Source: Photobacterium jeanii (GTDB taxonomy: Bacteria > Pseudomonadota > Gammaproteobacteria > Enterobacterales > Vibrionaceae). Taken from it: a DNA stretch of 64,000 nucleotides. Below the pieces are notes generated by a model. The model was not told where the DNA came from, did no database searches, and saw nothing but the letters and a program-made list of their open reading frames with translations. The DNA lies in the NCBI RefSeq assembly GCF_001650345.1, contig NZ_LVHF01000012.1, positions 682,001 through 746,000 of the forward strand, given 5' to 3'. The translations under genes and the position numbers were made by a program. Within the stretch, counting starts at the first letter, position 1; every line of letters begins with the position of its first letter. Below, piece by piece: positions 8,021 through 20,739 of this stretch.

Positions 8021-8887
8021 ATGAAAGGTAATTTAGAAAAGGTGCCACAACGTATTGGCGCATCATGGCGCTACCGAAAAATCGTTGAAGAAAAAAAGAG
8101 TTATGGTTGGCATCGTCACAAAGAATACGAAATCGCTATTCATCGTCATTTTAGTGGCAGCTGTTTTATTGGTCATAGCCAAAATGATGTTAGCCACAAC
8201 CACATGGTGCTAATTGGCCCTGACTTACCTCATGCGATCTATTCCAATGACTCCTCTTCACAACAGAAAAGCACAAGTTGTGAAACCCATGTGATTTGGT
8301 TTCGACAAGACTGGATTGAGCAACTTATCAATTGTTGCCATGAGTTAGCACCATTGAAAAAGTTACTATCAGAAGCCAAATACGGCATTCAGTTTTCATC
8401 TCATACTGCCGAGAAAGCTGTTGCGTTACTTGAACCTGTACTCGACTTACCACCGCATCAACAACTCACTCAATTTCTCTCTATGCTGGCATTACTGTTA
8501 GAAGATAAAAATGCGCAGAAACTAATTAACGCTCTTGAACCAGCACCGGAAGATGAAGTCATTGTTGAGCGAATTGAAAAAGCTGAAGCTTTCTTAATGA
8601 AGCACTTTGCAAGAGAAATTGCCGTACAGGAACTGGCAAACCATCTATATATCAGTGAAAGCAGTGTTCGTCGTTTATTCCAAAAGCACTACAACGAGAG
8701 CTTCAGTCAGCACTTAAAGAAAATTCGACTCAACGTTGCCTGTGATTTGCTCATTAACACCCAGCTGCCTATCAATATCATCATTCAAAGAGTGGGTTAC
8801 GATAACCAAGCCAATTTTAATCGCCAGTTTAAAGCCTACAAACAAGTGACACCGTCCGCCTTTCGCACTGCAATGAAGCGCCATTAA
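8021..8887 (+). CDS. AraC-family transcriptional regulator with cupin-like sensor
   Basis: This is a 288-residue protein. The N-terminal half (about residues 20-115) resembles the cupin sensor of AraC regulators, with GWHRHKEYEIAIHRH and MVLIGPDLPHAIY. The C-terminal hundred residues are the double helix-turn-helix: IAVQELANHLYISESSVRRLFQKHY, then INIIIQRVGYDNQANFNRQFKAYKQVTPSAFR. Such proteins usually activate sugar or catabolic genes in response to a small ligand. Neighbours on both sides are unrelated small genes on the opposite strand, so the target is not obvious from context. Confidence 0.87.
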   Translation: MKGNLEKVPQRIGASWRYRKIVEEKKSYGWHRHKEYEIAIHRHFSGSCFIGHSQNDVSHNHMVLIGPDLPHAIYSNDSSSQQKSTSCETHVIWFRQDWIEQLINCCHELAPLKKLLSEAKYGIQFSSHTAEKAVALLEPVLDLPPHQQLTQFLSMLALLLEDKNAQKLINALEPAPEDEVIVERIEKAEAFLMKHFAREIAVQELANHLYISESSVRRLFQKHYNESFSQHLKKIRLNVACDLLINTQLPINIIIQRVGYDNQANFNRQFKAYKQVTPSAFRTAMKRH

Positions 8888-8958
8888 TTACACTCGTTGG
8901 ACGATAGCTTTATAGAAATATAGCTTCATTGAAATGATGAAGGGCGACTCTCAAGGTA

Positions 8959-9345
8959 TCAGCGTGAACAGCTCTTTGAATCACAGCGCGCTTGCCCAGT
9001 TAACCAATATGAAAAACAATAGCGATTTTTTGCAAAGTAAAGGTAACAACGGTCAGCTATTGGTTTGATCCACCGCCAACGAAGCGGTGCATAGAGCCAA
9101 CCTTTTCCCACTAATTGCCACGCTTTATGGGTTACGTCCAAGCCAAGTAACAATTGATTGTTCTCATCTAACGCGTGTAACACTGTGTTTGCGGCACTGG
9201 CATCAATCTGCGGATAGAGTTGAAACTCATCACTATAAATATCAACGGTTTTGATCTTCCCTTTGCCATCACGTGCTATGAGCGCAGCCATTTCTTTTGC
9301 GCATAACGGGCAAGTTCCATCGTAAAAAACAGTTAGCTTAGTCAT
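8959..9345 (-). CDS. DCC-family thiol-disulfide oxidoreductase-like protein (DUF393)
   Basis: This is a 128-residue protein. The family signature DGTCPLC is at residues 9-15 (Cys12 and Cys15), followed by AKEMAALIARDGKGKIKTVDI. The middle block includes ALDENNQLLLGLDVTHKAW, and the end is cysteine-containing (ARCDSKSCSR). The DCC family is thioredoxin-like in fold and is annotated as putative thiol-disulfide oxidoreductase, but its substrates are poorly known. It precedes no obvious partner; the ATP synthase terminator lies behind its start. Confidence 0.85.
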   Translation of the reverse strand: MTKLTVFYDGTCPLCAKEMAALIARDGKGKIKTVDIYSDEFQLYPQIDASAANTVLHALDENNQLLLGLDVTHKAWQLVGKGWLYAPLRWRWIKPIADRCYLYFAKNRYCFSYWLTGQARCDSKSCSR

Positions 9346-9510
9346 GATTCATCTTCTTCATCGATCTCTTTATAGAGTGTACGTGAAGTTACAATGTTAG
9401 ATCATTAGATCAGTGACTTATCACGATCACAACAAGAACAAGCTCAAAGGCGTATCAAAGTCGTGCTAACACAGCTGCAATTACAGAAGATGAATAATAA
9501 GGGCAGGATA

Positions 9511-9543
9511 AAAAAAAGCCCCAACCTCAGTACTGGTCGGGGC
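9511..9543 (-). terminator. terminator of the atp operon
   Basis: Arms GCCCC+ACC (9518-9526) and GGT+GGGGC (9535-9543) have one mismatch. The A run at 9511-9517 reads as a U tract on the minus strand, 96 bases after the atpC stop. Confidence 0.75.
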
Positions 9544-9638
9544 AAAACTGGAAGAAATGGAATTTAATTAGCTTTTCTGAAACCGTATTTCAATCTGGAC
9601 AAGCGGTCGGTAATCCGTGTCCAGACTGCAATATCGGT

Positions 9639-10082
9639 CTATCGACGCATTTGTTTCTGACTCAATTCAACGGCACGAAGTTGCGCCATTGCTTTTGCCA
9701 AATCCATTTGCGCTTGGGCAAAGTTCACATCATCTGCATGCTTGACGATGTTCTCTTCTGCTGCACGGCGGGCTTCGTCAGCGCGGGCTTTGTCGATGTC
9801 CTTCCCGTGCATAGCAATATCTGCCAGCACAGTTACTACTGAAGGTTGTACTTCAACAATGCCCCCCGAGATATAAAGGATTTCTTCAGGATCCTTGATA
9901 TCGGTAACGAAACTCGCCACACCTGGTTTGATCCGGCTTAGCAATGGAGAGTGGCCCGGGCGAATACCCAATTCGCCATCGAAGCCTGCAATCGCCAGCG
10001 CGTGAGCTGGACCAGAAAACAGCGGGCCTTCGGCACTCACTATGTTGAGCTGGAACGTATTCTGAGTAACGCCAATTGCCAT
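9639..10082 (-). CDS. atpC: ATP synthase F1 epsilon subunit
   Basis: This 147-residue protein is slightly longer than the E. coli subunit. The beta-barrel domain (residues 9-95) contains FQLNIVSAEGPLFSG, GELGIRPGHSPLLSRIKPG and ILYISGGIVEVQPSVVTVLAD. The C-terminal helical hairpin contains DKARADEARRAAEENI and AQMDLAKAMAQLRAVEL. Epsilon links the rotor to F1 and inhibits ATP hydrolysis through the helical domain. It is the last gene of the operon, 11 bases after atpD, with the terminator at 9511. Confidence 0.95.
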   Translation of the reverse strand: MAIGVTQNTFQLNIVSAEGPLFSGPAHALAIAGFDGELGIRPGHSPLLSRIKPGVASFVTDIKDPEEILYISGGIVEVQPSVVTVLADIAMHGKDIDKARADEARRAAEENIVKHADDVNFAQAQMDLAKAMAQLRAVELSQKQMRR

Positions 10083-10093
10083 AACTATCCCCT

Positions 10094-11482
<1,389 letters not shown>

Positions 11483-11500
11483 TTATCCTCGGAAATTCAT

Positions 11501-12376
11501 TTACACAGCCTGAGCGCCCGCCACAATTTCACTCAACTCTTGAGTGATTGCAGCTTGTCGGGCTTTGTTGTACACCAGCTGAAGATCGTTAATCAGCGAG
11601 CCTGCATTGTCGGTTGCTGCTTTCATTGCCACCATTCGCGCGGCTTGTTCACACGCACAGCTCTCTACCGTTCCCTGATAGACTTGCGATTCGATATAGC
11701 GCAGCATTAATTCATTCAACAATGCTTTGGGATCTTGTTCATAGATGTAGTCCCAACGGCCTGCTTTTTTGTTACTTTCGGTTGGTTCAGCTTGTGCCAA
11801 CTCAGGTCGTGGCAGTAACTGCACAATCTGTGGCTTTTGCACCATGGTGTTAACGAATTCGTTGTACACCAGATTTAAGCGATCAATCCGACCCTCGTCG
11901 TAGTGCTCTAGCATGGCTTTCACCGGGCCTAGCACATCTTCCAACTTGGGTTTGTCACCCAGACCCGAAGTCTGAGCAACAACGTTTCCTATGCGGTGGA
12001 AGAAAGAAATGGCTTTCGAACCAATCAAGGTGGTGTCTACTTCCACCCCTTTGTCTCGCCATTCTTGCATCTCACCTAGCACCTTTTTAAACAGGTTGTT
12101 ATTCAAACCACCACACAATCCTCGGTCAGAAGAAATTATGATGTACGCAACCCGCTTAACTTCTCGTTCTTCGAGATATGGATGCTTGTATTCCAGCGAG
12201 CCAGAAACAAGGTGACTGATCACCTTGCGCATGTTGTCGGCATAAGGGCGAGTCAACTCCATGTTGTCTTGCACCTTACGCATTTTGCTCGCGGCAACCA
12301 TTTCCATTGCACTGGTGATCTTTTGTGTGTTTTGAACACTGCTGATCTTGGTGCGAATTTCTTTTGCGTTTGCCAT
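11501..12376 (-). CDS. atpG: ATP synthase F1 gamma subunit
   Basis: This is a 291-residue rotor shaft protein. The N-terminal helix contains [20 protein letters not shown] followed by [15 protein letters not shown]. The Rossmann-like middle contains [18 protein letters not shown]. The C-terminal helix contains [20 protein letters not shown] and [20 protein letters not shown]. Both coiled-coil ends are intact. It turns inside the alpha3-beta3 ring. It sits between atpA and atpD with gaps of 51 and 21 bases. Confidence 0.96.
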   Translation of the reverse strand: MANAKEIRTKISSVQNTQKITSAMEMVAASKMRKVQDNMELTRPYADNMRKVISHLVSGSLEYKHPYLEEREVKRVAYIIISSDRGLCGGLNNNLFKKVLGEMQEWRDKGVEVDTTLIGSKAISFFHRIGNVVAQTSGLGDKPKLEDVLGPVKAMLEHYDEGRIDRLNLVYNEFVNTMVQKPQIVQLLPRPELAQAEPTESNKKAGRWDYIYEQDPKALLNELMLRYIESQVYQGTVESCACEQAARMVAMKAATDNAGSLINDLQLVYNKARQAAITQELSEIVAGAQAV

Positions 12377-12427
12377 TTGTTGCTCCTGTCTACCTCGTTG
12401 CTATATCGCTAACGGTTTCCCAGACGA

Positions 12428-13969
12428 TTAAAACGACTGAGTGTCCATGAAGGTCTTCAACAGGTGATGTAGATTGTCTTCAATCTCATCGTTGTAGTTA
12501 CCAGTCGTATTAATAGTCGCTAGCAACTCAGCTTGGCTGCTTTTCGCAAACGCCATTAACTCTGTTTCAAACTCTCCAATTTGCGCCAAAGCGATATTGT
12601 TGAGGTAACCTTTCTCAGCAGCAAAGATAGCTAACGCTTGTTCAGCAACCGACATTGGTGAGTACTGTTTCTGCTTCATTAGCTCAGTTACTTTTTCACC
12701 ATGGTCTAGCTGCTTACGTGTTGCTTCATCGAGATCCGATGAGAACTGTGCGAATGCCGCAAGTTCACGGTATTGAGCCAATGCAGTACGAATACCACCA
12801 GACAGTTTCTTAATGATCTTGCATTGAGCTGCACCACCTACACGCGATACCGAAATACCTGGGTCAACTGCAGGACGTAAACCTGAGTTAAATAGATGCG
12901 TTTGTAGGAAGATCTGACCATCAGTAATCGAAATTACGTTAGTTGGTACGAATGCCGATACGTCACCCGCTTGGGTTTCGATGATCGGAAGGGCTGTTAG
13001 TGAGCCAGTTTTGCCCGTCACTTCACCTTGGGTAAACGCAGTTACGTAATCTTCGTTTACACGCGCTGCACGTTCTAGCAGGCGGGAGTGAAGGTAGAAC
13101 ACATCACCAGGGAACGCTTCACGGCCCGGTGGGCGTTTTAGCAATAGGGAGATTTGACGGTAAGCAACGGCCTGTTTTGATAAATCATCATAAACAATTA
13201 GGGCGTCTTCACCGCGGTCGCGGAAGTATTCACCCATGGTACAACCAGCGTAAGGCGCAAGGTACTGCAGTGCTGCTGCTTCAGAGGCAGAGGCAACCAC
13301 CACAATGGTATTTTGTAGCGCGCCATTTTCTTCTAGCTTGCGTACCACGTTAGCAATGGTTGAAGCTTTCTGACCAATTGCGACATAGACAGAGTAAATA
13401 CCAGATTCTTTCTGGTTAATGATGGCATCGATCGCCATCGCCGTTTTACCAGTCTGACGGTCACCGATGATCAATTCACGCTGACCACGACCAATTGGCA
13501 CCATAGAGTCAACTGCTTTGTAACCCGTTTGAATTGGCTGATCTACCGATTTACGATCGATTACACCCGGAGCAATAATTTCAACTGGCGCGAAACCATC
13601 ATTTTCAATCGCACCTTTACCATCCAATGGTTGACCAAGGGTATTCACAACACGCCCAAGCAGACCTTTACCTACAGGTACTTCCAAAATACGGCCAGTA
13701 CCTTTTACTTTCATGCCTTCAGCAAGGTCAGCATAAGGACCCATCACAACCGCACCAACGGAATGACGTTCAAGGTTCAGTGCCAATGCATAGCGATTAC
13801 CTGGTAGTTCGATCATCTCGCCTTGCATAACGTCAGCAAGACCATTAATGGTGATGATACCGTCGCTAACAGAGATAATTGTGCCTTCATTTCGCGCTTG
13901 GCTAGCCACGTTGAAGGAGGCGATCCGCTGTCTGATCAGATCGCTGATTTCATTTGAATTTAATTGCAT
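12428..13969 (-). CDS. atpA: ATP synthase F1 alpha subunit
   Basis: This is a 513-residue protein, the same length as the E. coli subunit. The N-terminal helix begins [16 protein letters not shown], the P-loop GDRQTGKT is at residues 169-176, and the block around 370 reads [18 protein letters not shown], which carries the conserved arginine of the family. It binds nucleotide at the non-catalytic sites and supplies the arginine finger to beta. It lies 13 bases after atpH and 51 bases before atpG. Confidence 0.97.
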   Translation of the reverse strand: MQLNSNEISDLIRQRIASFNVASQARNEGTIISVSDGIITINGLADVMQGEMIELPGNRYALALNLERHSVGAVVMGPYADLAEGMKVKGTGRILEVPVGKGLLGRVVNTLGQPLDGKGAIENDGFAPVEIIAPGVIDRKSVDQPIQTGYKAVDSMVPIGRGQRELIIGDRQTGKTAMAIDAIINQKESGIYSVYVAIGQKASTIANVVRKLEENGALQNTIVVVASASEAAALQYLAPYAGCTMGEYFRDRGEDALIVYDDLSKQAVAYRQISLLLKRPPGREAFPGDVFYLHSRLLERAARVNEDYVTAFTQGEVTGKTGSLTALPIIETQAGDVSAFVPTNVISITDGQIFLQTHLFNSGLRPAVDPGISVSRVGGAAQCKIIKKLSGGIRTALAQYRELAAFAQFSSDLDEATRKQLDHGEKVTELMKQKQYSPMSVAEQALAIFAAEKGYLNNIALAQIGEFETELMAFAKSSQAELLATINTTGNYNDEIEDNLHHLLKTFMDTQSF

Positions 13970-13982
13970 GTCTAGTACCTAA

Positions 13983-14531
13983 TTACACCTCAAGGCGGCT
14001 CGATAGTCGGTTAATGGCGCTTTTCAGCGAGCCGTCGATCACAAGTTCACCTGCCGTGATCTTGATTCCCCCGACCAACGACTTATCGACCTGACAAGTC
14101 AAAGCAACACTGCGATTTAACTTTCGCTCCAATGCTTGGGTTAAGCTCTGTTGCTGTTGCTCTTCTAATGGCTCAGCCGTTGTCACAAAAGCATCAATGG
14201 TGCGTTCAAACTCTGCTTTGAACGATTGATAGAGCTCTGTCACTTGTGGGATGACACCCAGTCTGCCGTTTTCAGCCATTAACTTGAGCAAGTTCTGTCC
14301 GTGCTCATCAATCAAGCCATCACAGATAGCTAAGAAAGATTGCGTGAATGCGTCATGAGCATCTGGACCGAGCATGTCGAGCGCTTCGATCTGGCTGGCT
14401 AGCGTTGGCGCTTGAGCGACTTCTTTCATCACCACCAGCATGTTTTCCCAAGCTTCGAGCTGGGACGCATCGCGAGCAAAGTCAAATGCCGCTTTTGCGT
14501 AGGGGTAAGCAATGGTTTGTAGATCGGACAT
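13983..14531 (-). CDS. atpH: ATP synthase F1 delta subunit
   Basis: This is a 182-residue protein. The N-terminal helical domain starts LQTIAYPYAKAAFDFARD, and the C-terminal segment holds the family signature KSLVGGIKITAGELVIDGSL (about residues 149-168). Delta sits on top of F1 and ties it to the b-subunit stalk. It lies 14 bases after atpF and 13 bases before atpA. Confidence 0.95.
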   Translation of the reverse strand: MSDLQTIAYPYAKAAFDFARDASQLEAWENMLVVMKEVAQAPTLASQIEALDMLGPDAHDAFTQSFLAICDGLIDEHGQNLLKLMAENGRLGVIPQVTELYQSFKAEFERTIDAFVTTAEPLEEQQQQSLTQALERKLNRSVALTCQVDKSLVGGIKITAGELVIDGSLKSAINRLSSRLEV

Positions 14532-14545
14532 TCTTAGCCCCCTTA

Positions 14546-15016
14546 TTACAGATCAGTAATGATCTTATCGACCAAAGCTCGGTTGGCATCCGTATCCAGT
14601 TGGCGGTTGATTAGCTTCTCTGCACTTTCAATCACCAAGGCTGACATTTCGTGACGTAATTCTTCACGAATGCGATTACGCTCACTGTCTAGCTCTGCTT
14701 GTCCTTGAGCAATAATGCGGGCTTTCTCTTGCTCCGCTTCGAGCTTGGCATCTTCAATGATCTGTGCTCGACGTTTGTTACCTTGTTCGACCAAACTACT
14801 CACTTGATGCTTTGCATCTTCAAGTAGCTTGGCACCATTGGCTTTCGCCATTTCCAGCTCTTTCGCTGCATACTCGGTATGAGATAGGCCTTCAGCAATT
14901 ACGCGTTGACGCTCATCCAGTAATGCAGTTAAAGGAGGCCAGACATATTTCATACAAAGCCAGACAAAAATCACGAATGACAGTGCCTGTCCTAGCATGG
15001 TGGCATTTAAGTTCAT
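14546..15016 (-). CDS. atpF: ATP synthase Fo subunit b
   Basis: This is a 156-residue protein, the usual length. One N-terminal membrane helix (residues 8-27, LGQALSFVIFVWLCMKYVW) is followed by a long charged helix with ERQRVIAEGLSHTEYAAKEL and KARIIAQGQAELDSERNRI, which forms the peripheral stalk dimer. It anchors delta and F1 to the membrane sector. It lies 53 bases after atpE and 14 bases before atpH. Confidence 0.96.
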   Translation of the reverse strand: MNLNATMLGQALSFVIFVWLCMKYVWPPLTALLDERQRVIAEGLSHTEYAAKELEMAKANGAKLLEDAKHQVSSLVEQGNKRRAQIIEDAKLEAEQEKARIIAQGQAELDSERNRIREELRHEMSALVIESAEKLINRQLDTDANRALVDKIITDL

Positions 15017-15069
15017 TCCATCCTCACTTTTTAGTAACCCAATGTTGTTTAAAAGAGTGGTTGAATGAC

Positions 15070-15306
15070 TTAAGCCACCGCGAAGATGATGTATAGACCG
15101 ATACCCACACCAATCATTGGTACCGCATCAACCAGACCCATCATGATGAAGAACTGAGTACGTAGCATTGGGGTCAAATCAGGTTGACGCGCAACACCTT
15201 CAAGATATTTACCGGCCAAGTTACCGATACCGCTCGCTGCACCAGCAGCACCTAGACCAATAAGCAGTGCACCCGCAACATAAAGAACCGCACTAACAAT
15301 ATCCAT
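15070..15306 (-). CDS. atpE: ATP synthase Fo subunit c (proton type)
   Basis: This is a 78-residue hairpin. The polar loop is ARQPDL (residues 39-44), and helix 2 carries the ion-binding aspartate at residue 60 in [13 protein letters not shown]. Helix 1 ([15 protein letters not shown]) has no glutamine where sodium-type rings place a ligand, and helix 2 has Asp and not Glu-Ser. This fits proton and not sodium coupling. The subunit forms the rotor ring together with atpB. It lies 48 bases after atpB. Confidence 0.96.
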   Translation of the reverse strand: MDIVSAVLYVAGALLIGLGAAGAASGIGNLAGKYLEGVARQPDLTPMLRTQFFIMMGLVDAVPMIGVGIGLYIIFAVA

Positions 15307-15354
15307 GAATAACTCCGAATCAGATTATGAAAAACGTAACTTAAGAAAATAAAA

Positions 15355-16525
<1,171 letters not shown>

Positions 16526-17077
16526 AGATATATCCTCTTACGTTAATTAAATTATTAGCCGTACACCTCCCACAAAATAATCAACTAATTTAATGTTGAT
16601 ATAAAAATAAACCCAAAGTGTTTTTTTAAACTAACACATAGATTTTAAATGTCACACAAAATTTATTAATAATTAGTATTTTTATCTACTTCCAAATATA
16701 AAACACATTCCAATCCGAAACATCCAAACATATATTTTATTACAATGAGTGTGATGAGAATTGTTTTATTAATGATGTTTCATCATTTAAATGGAATATA
16801 AACAAATGAATATTTGCTATTAAATCGACCGACGAATTTACGCCTCACCAAACGTGATTAAAATCTCAATTTTTGCAATCATTGATTTTCATTTTTGGTA
16901 GTTGATTGTGTTCTCAGTTAGAGAGAGTATGCGTAAATGGTTTGAATTTTTATGCATTCAAAACCAATTTAAAAAATATAATATTCTTTATAAATCAAAG
17001 ATTTCCATTAAGAAATCACCATTGCCTACCTTATTAAGCGCAGTTGGCTGGTAGGCGTAATTAACGAAGATGTAGAA
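16526..17077. other. AT-rich intergenic region with hairpins
   Basis: This 552-base gap between the divergent atp operon and the zinc-ribbon gene is strongly AT-rich. It contains AATGATG/CATCATT (16771-16787, 3-base loop), TGGTTTGAAT facing ATTCAAAACCA with one bulge (16938-16965), and GCCTACC/GGTAGGC (17024-17056), which lies 21 bases before the zinc-ribbon gene start. The atp promoter must be here, but AT-richness makes box calls unreliable. No ORF is convincing. Confidence 0.5.
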
Positions 17078-17974
17078 ATGAGAAAGACCAAAGCGATGTT
17101 CGTTGAACAAGCACGGGCTTTTCATAACGGAAAATACGGTTATGAAAATTTCGTTTACGTCAACGCCAAAACTAAAGGTTTAGTTACTTGTCCAGTACAC
17201 GGTGACTTTGAGCAACGACCTGATGCGCATCTTGCGGGCAGAGGGTGCCCAAAATGTGCAGGTAAAGAGAAGCTAACAACACAAGCCTTTATAGAGAAGG
17301 CACACCAAGTACACAACGGTAAATACAACTACGAGAAGTTTGATTATCGTGGTTCGCTTGAGAAAGGCACGATCATTTGCCCAGTACATGGTGAGTTTGA
17401 ACAAAGACCTAATGCCCACCTTGCTGGTAAAGGTTGTCCTCAGTGCTCGCGTTCAACACCCTTAACGCAGGCACAATTCATTGAGCGTGCAACTGCAATA
17501 CATAAAGGCAAATACAGCTACGATAACTTTGTTTATGCTGGTGCATTAACAAAGGCTACCATCACCTGCCCTATCCATGGTGCATTTGAGCAGCGACCAG
17601 ACACCCACCTCCGTGGTGCAGGGTGTCCTCATTGTGCTCAGCACAGCCGCAAGAAAACCACGGCTGACTTCATCAAACAAGCGCTTAGCTTACATAAGAA
17701 GCGCTATAGCTATGAAGACTTCGTATACGTGAACGCCCGTACAAAGGGAAAAATCACTTGTCCGATCCACGGCACTTTTGAACAACTTCCATTTAACCAT
17801 CTTGCAGGCAATGGTTGTCCACACTGCGCAGCACAAAGTCGTTTCCGCTTTAACCCGCAAAGGCTGCAACCTTTCTTGGTATGGCTGATGAAACCTTTGT
17901 TGACGCACTCAGCCCACTTCCATACTTTCTTGCACCACCCGATTGTGCATCACGCTGTTGTACGTATGGTTTAA
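17078..17974 (+). CDS. protein of four tandem zinc-ribbon repeats (DUF723-like)
   Basis: This 298-residue protein is built of four repeats of 63-64 residues. Each reads roughly F(I/V)E.A...H.GKY.Y..F.Y, then TCPxHGxFEQRPxxHLxGxGCPxC. The putative zinc ligands are Cys38/His41/Cys57/Cys60, Cys101/His104/Cys120/Cys123, Cys164/His167/Cys183/Cys186 and Cys228/His231/Cys247/Cys250. Such repeats (DUF723-like) usually accompany phage or homing endonuclease domains and are thought to bind nucleic acid. Here no nuclease domain follows: residues 251-298 are a hydrophobic, His-rich tail. It could be a stand-alone DNA- or RNA-binding protein or the remnant of a mobile nuclease. It is flanked by an AT-rich gap and a shared terminator with bioD. 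Confidence 0.75.
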   Translation: MRKTKAMFVEQARAFHNGKYGYENFVYVNAKTKGLVTCPVHGDFEQRPDAHLAGRGCPKCAGKEKLTTQAFIEKAHQVHNGKYNYEKFDYRGSLEKGTIICPVHGEFEQRPNAHLAGKGCPQCSRSTPLTQAQFIERATAIHKGKYSYDNFVYAGALTKATITCPIHGAFEQRPDTHLRGAGCPHCAQHSRKKTTADFIKQALSLHKKRYSYEDFVYVNARTKGKITCPIHGTFEQLPFNHLAGNGCPHCAAQSRFRFNPQRLQPFLVWLMKPLLTHSAHFHTFLHHPIVHHAVVRMV

Positions 17975-18002
17975 ACTTGTGTTAGCACCAAATGACAGAG
18001 AC

Positions 18003-18030
18003 AAAAAAGCCGACTTAACGTCGGCTTTTT
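18003..18030. terminator. bidirectional terminator between the zinc-ribbon gene and bioD
   Basis: Arms GCCGAC (18009-18014) and GTCGGC (18020-18025) are flanked by A and T runs on both sides, so the hairpin serves both convergent genes. Confidence 0.75.
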
Positions 18031-18055
18031 AATATCTTTCTGAAGGTCAGCTAGT

Positions 18056-18739
18056 TTATTTCAGACCTAGTGGTGTTAAATCGATGTACTTAGAGAGATC
18101 GCGTTTCTTCACACCCGGCATGTAAGGAATTTCGCCGATCTTAGGTGCACCTAAGTTCTCTTCCATCATACGAATGATTTCAGCGTAATTCTCTGTACCC
18201 GGATTAATGCGGTTAGCAACCCAACCAACTAATTCCAAGCCATCGTTACGGATCGCTTCTGCGGTTAAGATAGCGTGGCTCATACAGCCCAGTTTTACGC
18301 CAACCACAAGGATCACTGGTAGCTTCTCTTGTTTTACCCAACTAGATAGGTAATCCGTACGTGAAACTGGTACACGCCAGCCACCAGCACCTTCAACCAG
18401 TACTGCTTCTGATTTTGCTTTTAGTGCAGCTAAACCATCAGAAATAACTGAAAACTCGATAGTGCGATTTTCTTGCTCGGCAGCAATATGCGGTGAAACA
18501 GGCGCTTCAAAGGTATATGGGTTAACTTCGTCGTACTCAAGCTCAACCACAGAAGCATCTTGAATGTATAGCGCATCAGAGTTGCGCATGCCTTCGTCTG
18601 TTTTTTTACTGTCTGACGCTACTGGCTTATAACCCGCCATCTTAATGTTCGCGCTACCAGCTGCTTGTAAAATTGCGCGAGAGGCAACCGTTTTACCTAC
18701 TTCGGTATCGGTTCCTGTTACAAAGAAAGCGTTAGTCAT
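18056..18739 (-). CDS. bioD: dethiobiotin synthetase
   Basis: This is a 227-residue protein. The P-loop GTDTEVGKT is at residues 9-17, followed by [10 protein letters not shown] near 36, and the second nucleotide motif [13 protein letters not shown] is near 115. It closes the ureido ring of dethiobiotin from diaminopelargonate, CO2 and ATP in the cytoplasm. It is the last gene of the bioBFCD operon; its start overlaps the bioC stop by 8 bases. Confidence 0.96.
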   Translation of the reverse strand: MTNAFFVTGTDTEVGKTVASRAILQAAGSANIKMAGYKPVASDSKKTDEGMRNSDALYIQDASVVELEYDEVNPYTFEAPVSPHIAAEQENRTIEFSVISDGLAALKAKSEAVLVEGAGGWRVPVSRTDYLSSWVKQEKLPVILVVGVKLGCMSHAILTAEAIRNDGLELVGWVANRINPGTENYAEIIRMMEENLGAPKIGEIPYMPGVKKRDLSKYIDLTPLGLK

Positions 18740-19577
18740 TAATTATTACTCCAAAACAGACTTGATAGGTTGCTGGCAGTTGGCCTTTCTCATCTCTGAA
18801 CTCATCGTAAGCGCGTTCCAAAGCCTGAAGTGTCTGACGACTAGCTAAGCCTGCTTTACGCTCATTATGCAGATGCGTCGCTCCTATCCCTTTCAGGTCT
18901 TTCATGAGTTCAACTGCCGTTTGATATTTCATTATGATCGGGGGGAATTCTAGGGTATGAATTTGGCCTCCCGCTTGCGCCAGCGCAAGTTTTACGGTCT
19001 TTTGCGAAAGAAACTGGTTCACATGTTGATATTGATCAACCTGCTGCCAAGCATAAGAAAGCTCTTTGAGTGAATTTTCTACCAGCGTTGTGAATAAAAC
19101 GTACCCGCCCGGCTTCACCACACGTCGTAATTCAGCCAGAGGAACTGATAAATCCTGACACCATTGCAATGCCAACGTCGAGAAAGCCACATCAAAACTG
19201 TTATCAGCAAAAGGCAGCGCTTCAGCATCTGCTTGCTGATAGCTGACTTTGTCGCCACAACGTTGCGCGGCTTGTGCCAACATTTGTTCTGAAAGATCAG
19301 CTGCGCAAACTTGGTAACCTTTAGCTGCCAACTGTTCTGAGAAGTAACCCGTTCCACAGCCCAAATCTAAAAGGCGTGTACCAACACTTACCATCGGAGG
19401 TAACTTCTCCATCAAGCGATGGCCCACAATGCGCTGAAATTCCGCAGACTGATCATACCGTTTTGCCGCCCGACCAAAGGCAGCCGCTATGGCAGCTTTA
19501 TCAGCAACAGATTGCTTTCGATGTGCCGAAGCCCCTATCGGTAAATCAGTTAATACTTGTTTTGCAGCCTCAGTCAT
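18732..19577 (-). CDS. bioC: malonyl-ACP O-methyltransferase
   Basis: This is a 281-residue methyltransferase with SAM motif [15 protein letters not shown] (about residues 68-82), the acidic end of strand 2 in VCAADLS, and the motif [18 protein letters not shown] near 121-138. BioC methylates malonyl-ACP so that fatty acid synthesis can build the pimeloyl chain. It overlaps bioF and bioD by 8 bases each, which suggests translational coupling. No bioH-type esterase gene is beside it. Confidence 0.94.
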   Translation of the reverse strand: MTEAAKQVLTDLPIGASAHRKQSVADKAAIAAAFGRAAKRYDQSAEFQRIVGHRLMEKLPPMVSVGTRLLDLGCGTGYFSEQLAAKGYQVCAADLSEQMLAQAAQRCGDKVSYQQADAEALPFADNSFDVAFSTLALQWCQDLSVPLAELRRVVKPGGYVLFTTLVENSLKELSYAWQQVDQYQHVNQFLSQKTVKLALAQAGGQIHTLEFPPIIMKYQTAVELMKDLKGIGATHLHNERKAGLASRQTLQALERAYDEFRDEKGQLPATYQVCFGVIIND

Positions 19578-20739
19578 ACATCACCTCATTGATTGCGGTT
19601 GCTAAACGCTTCACGTCATCAAGTTGATGGTTTGCAGTGAAGGTAATTCGTAAACGGGCACTGTTAACAGGTACCGTTGGCGGACGGATCGCACTTACCC
19701 ATAAGCCCTGCTCTTTCAGTGCCTGCGATATCTTGACCGCTTTGTTACTGTCACCCAGCAATAAAGGCTTAATGGGAGTTGGGGTATTTTGAAAACCAAT
19801 GGCTGGATCGAGTGCTAACGCGAACGCATCACTCAGTTCAACCAACTTGTCGCGACGCCATTGATCTTGTTGGATCCGTTCACACGCATGCACTAATGCA
19901 TAGGCTTGTGCGGGCGGCATCGCGGTGGAATAAACAAAATGACGGGCAAATTGGATCAAGTACTCAGCCACATCCTCACTACATAGCACAGCAGCGCCTT
20001 GCAGACCGAAAGCTTTACCAAAAGTCACGATAAGAATATCGGCTTTAATTTCGGCTAAATCGCAACTACCTCGACCCGCTTCACCTAATACGCCGCAACC
20101 ATGGGCATCATCCACCATCAGCCAAGCATCGTGTTGCTGACTGACCGCGGCCATTTCAGCAAGCGGTGCCAAGTCACCATCCATGCTAAAGACCCCTTCG
20201 GTCACTACTAACTTAGCAAGGTCTGACTGAGCATCTGATTGAGCAGCGCTCGATAATAAGCGGGATAAATGGGCAACATCATTGTGCTTAAAACGTTTCA
20301 TGGTTGCTGGCGACAACATACCCGCTTCCATTAATGAAGCATGATTAAGTTTGTCTTGCAGTAACCAGTCGTTTTTAGCTAATAAGGTAAACAACACAGC
20401 TTGGTTGGCACTAAAGCCACTATTAAATAGCAGTGCACGGTCATAACCTAACCACTCAGCCAATTGTTGTTCTAATTTCGCGTGCGGAGAGTGAAAGCCT
20501 GTTACCAAGGGCGAAGCGCCGCTACCAGCGCCGTACAACGTTAACCCCTGCTGCCATGCTTGCAGTAAAGATGGCTCTTGCGCTAAGCCCAAGTAATCAT
20601 TCGACGAGAAGTTAAGCCAAGTGTGACTAGCCTCGCTCACCTGCTGCGCGTTACGCGTCAGACAAACACGCTGGCGATACAAGCCTTGCTGCTCTCGCTC
20701 AGACAAGGCTTGGGCTATACGGGTATTAAAGCGAGGCAT
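19570..20739 (-). CDS. bioF: 8-amino-7-oxononanoate synthase
   Basis: I start at the ATG at 20739 ([20 protein letters not shown]), giving 389 residues like other BioF; an upstream in-frame ATG at 20754 is possible. Fold type I PLP features are present: [11 protein letters not shown] near residue 43, [12 protein letters not shown] with the PLP aspartate, and [12 protein letters not shown] with the Schiff-base lysine. It condenses pimeloyl-ACP with alanine. The gene overlaps the end of bioB and the start of bioC. Confidence 0.94.
   Translation of the reverse strand: MPRFNTRIAQALSEREQQGLYRQRVCLTRNAQQVSEASHTWLNFSSNDYLGLAQEPSLLQAWQQGLTLYGAGSGASPLVTGFHSPHAKLEQQLAEWLGYDRALLFNSGFSANQAVLFTLLAKNDWLLQDKLNHASLMEAGMLSPATMKRFKHNDVAHLSRLLSSAAQSDAQSDLAKLVVTEGVFSMDGDLAPLAEMAAVSQQHDAWLMVDDAHGCGVLGEAGRGSCDLAEIKADILIVTFGKAFGLQGAAVLCSEDVAEYLIQFARHFVYSTAMPPAQAYALVHACERIQQDQWRRDKLVELSDAFALALDPAIGFQNTPTPIKPLLLGDSNKAVKISQALKEQGLWVSAIRPPTVPVNSARLRITFTANHQLDDVKRLATAINEVMYD

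Noticed and set aside
15070..15306. sodium-specific c-ring
   Set aside because: The Gln of helix 1 and the Glu-Ser of helix 2 needed for sodium binding are absent; Asp60 stands alone.
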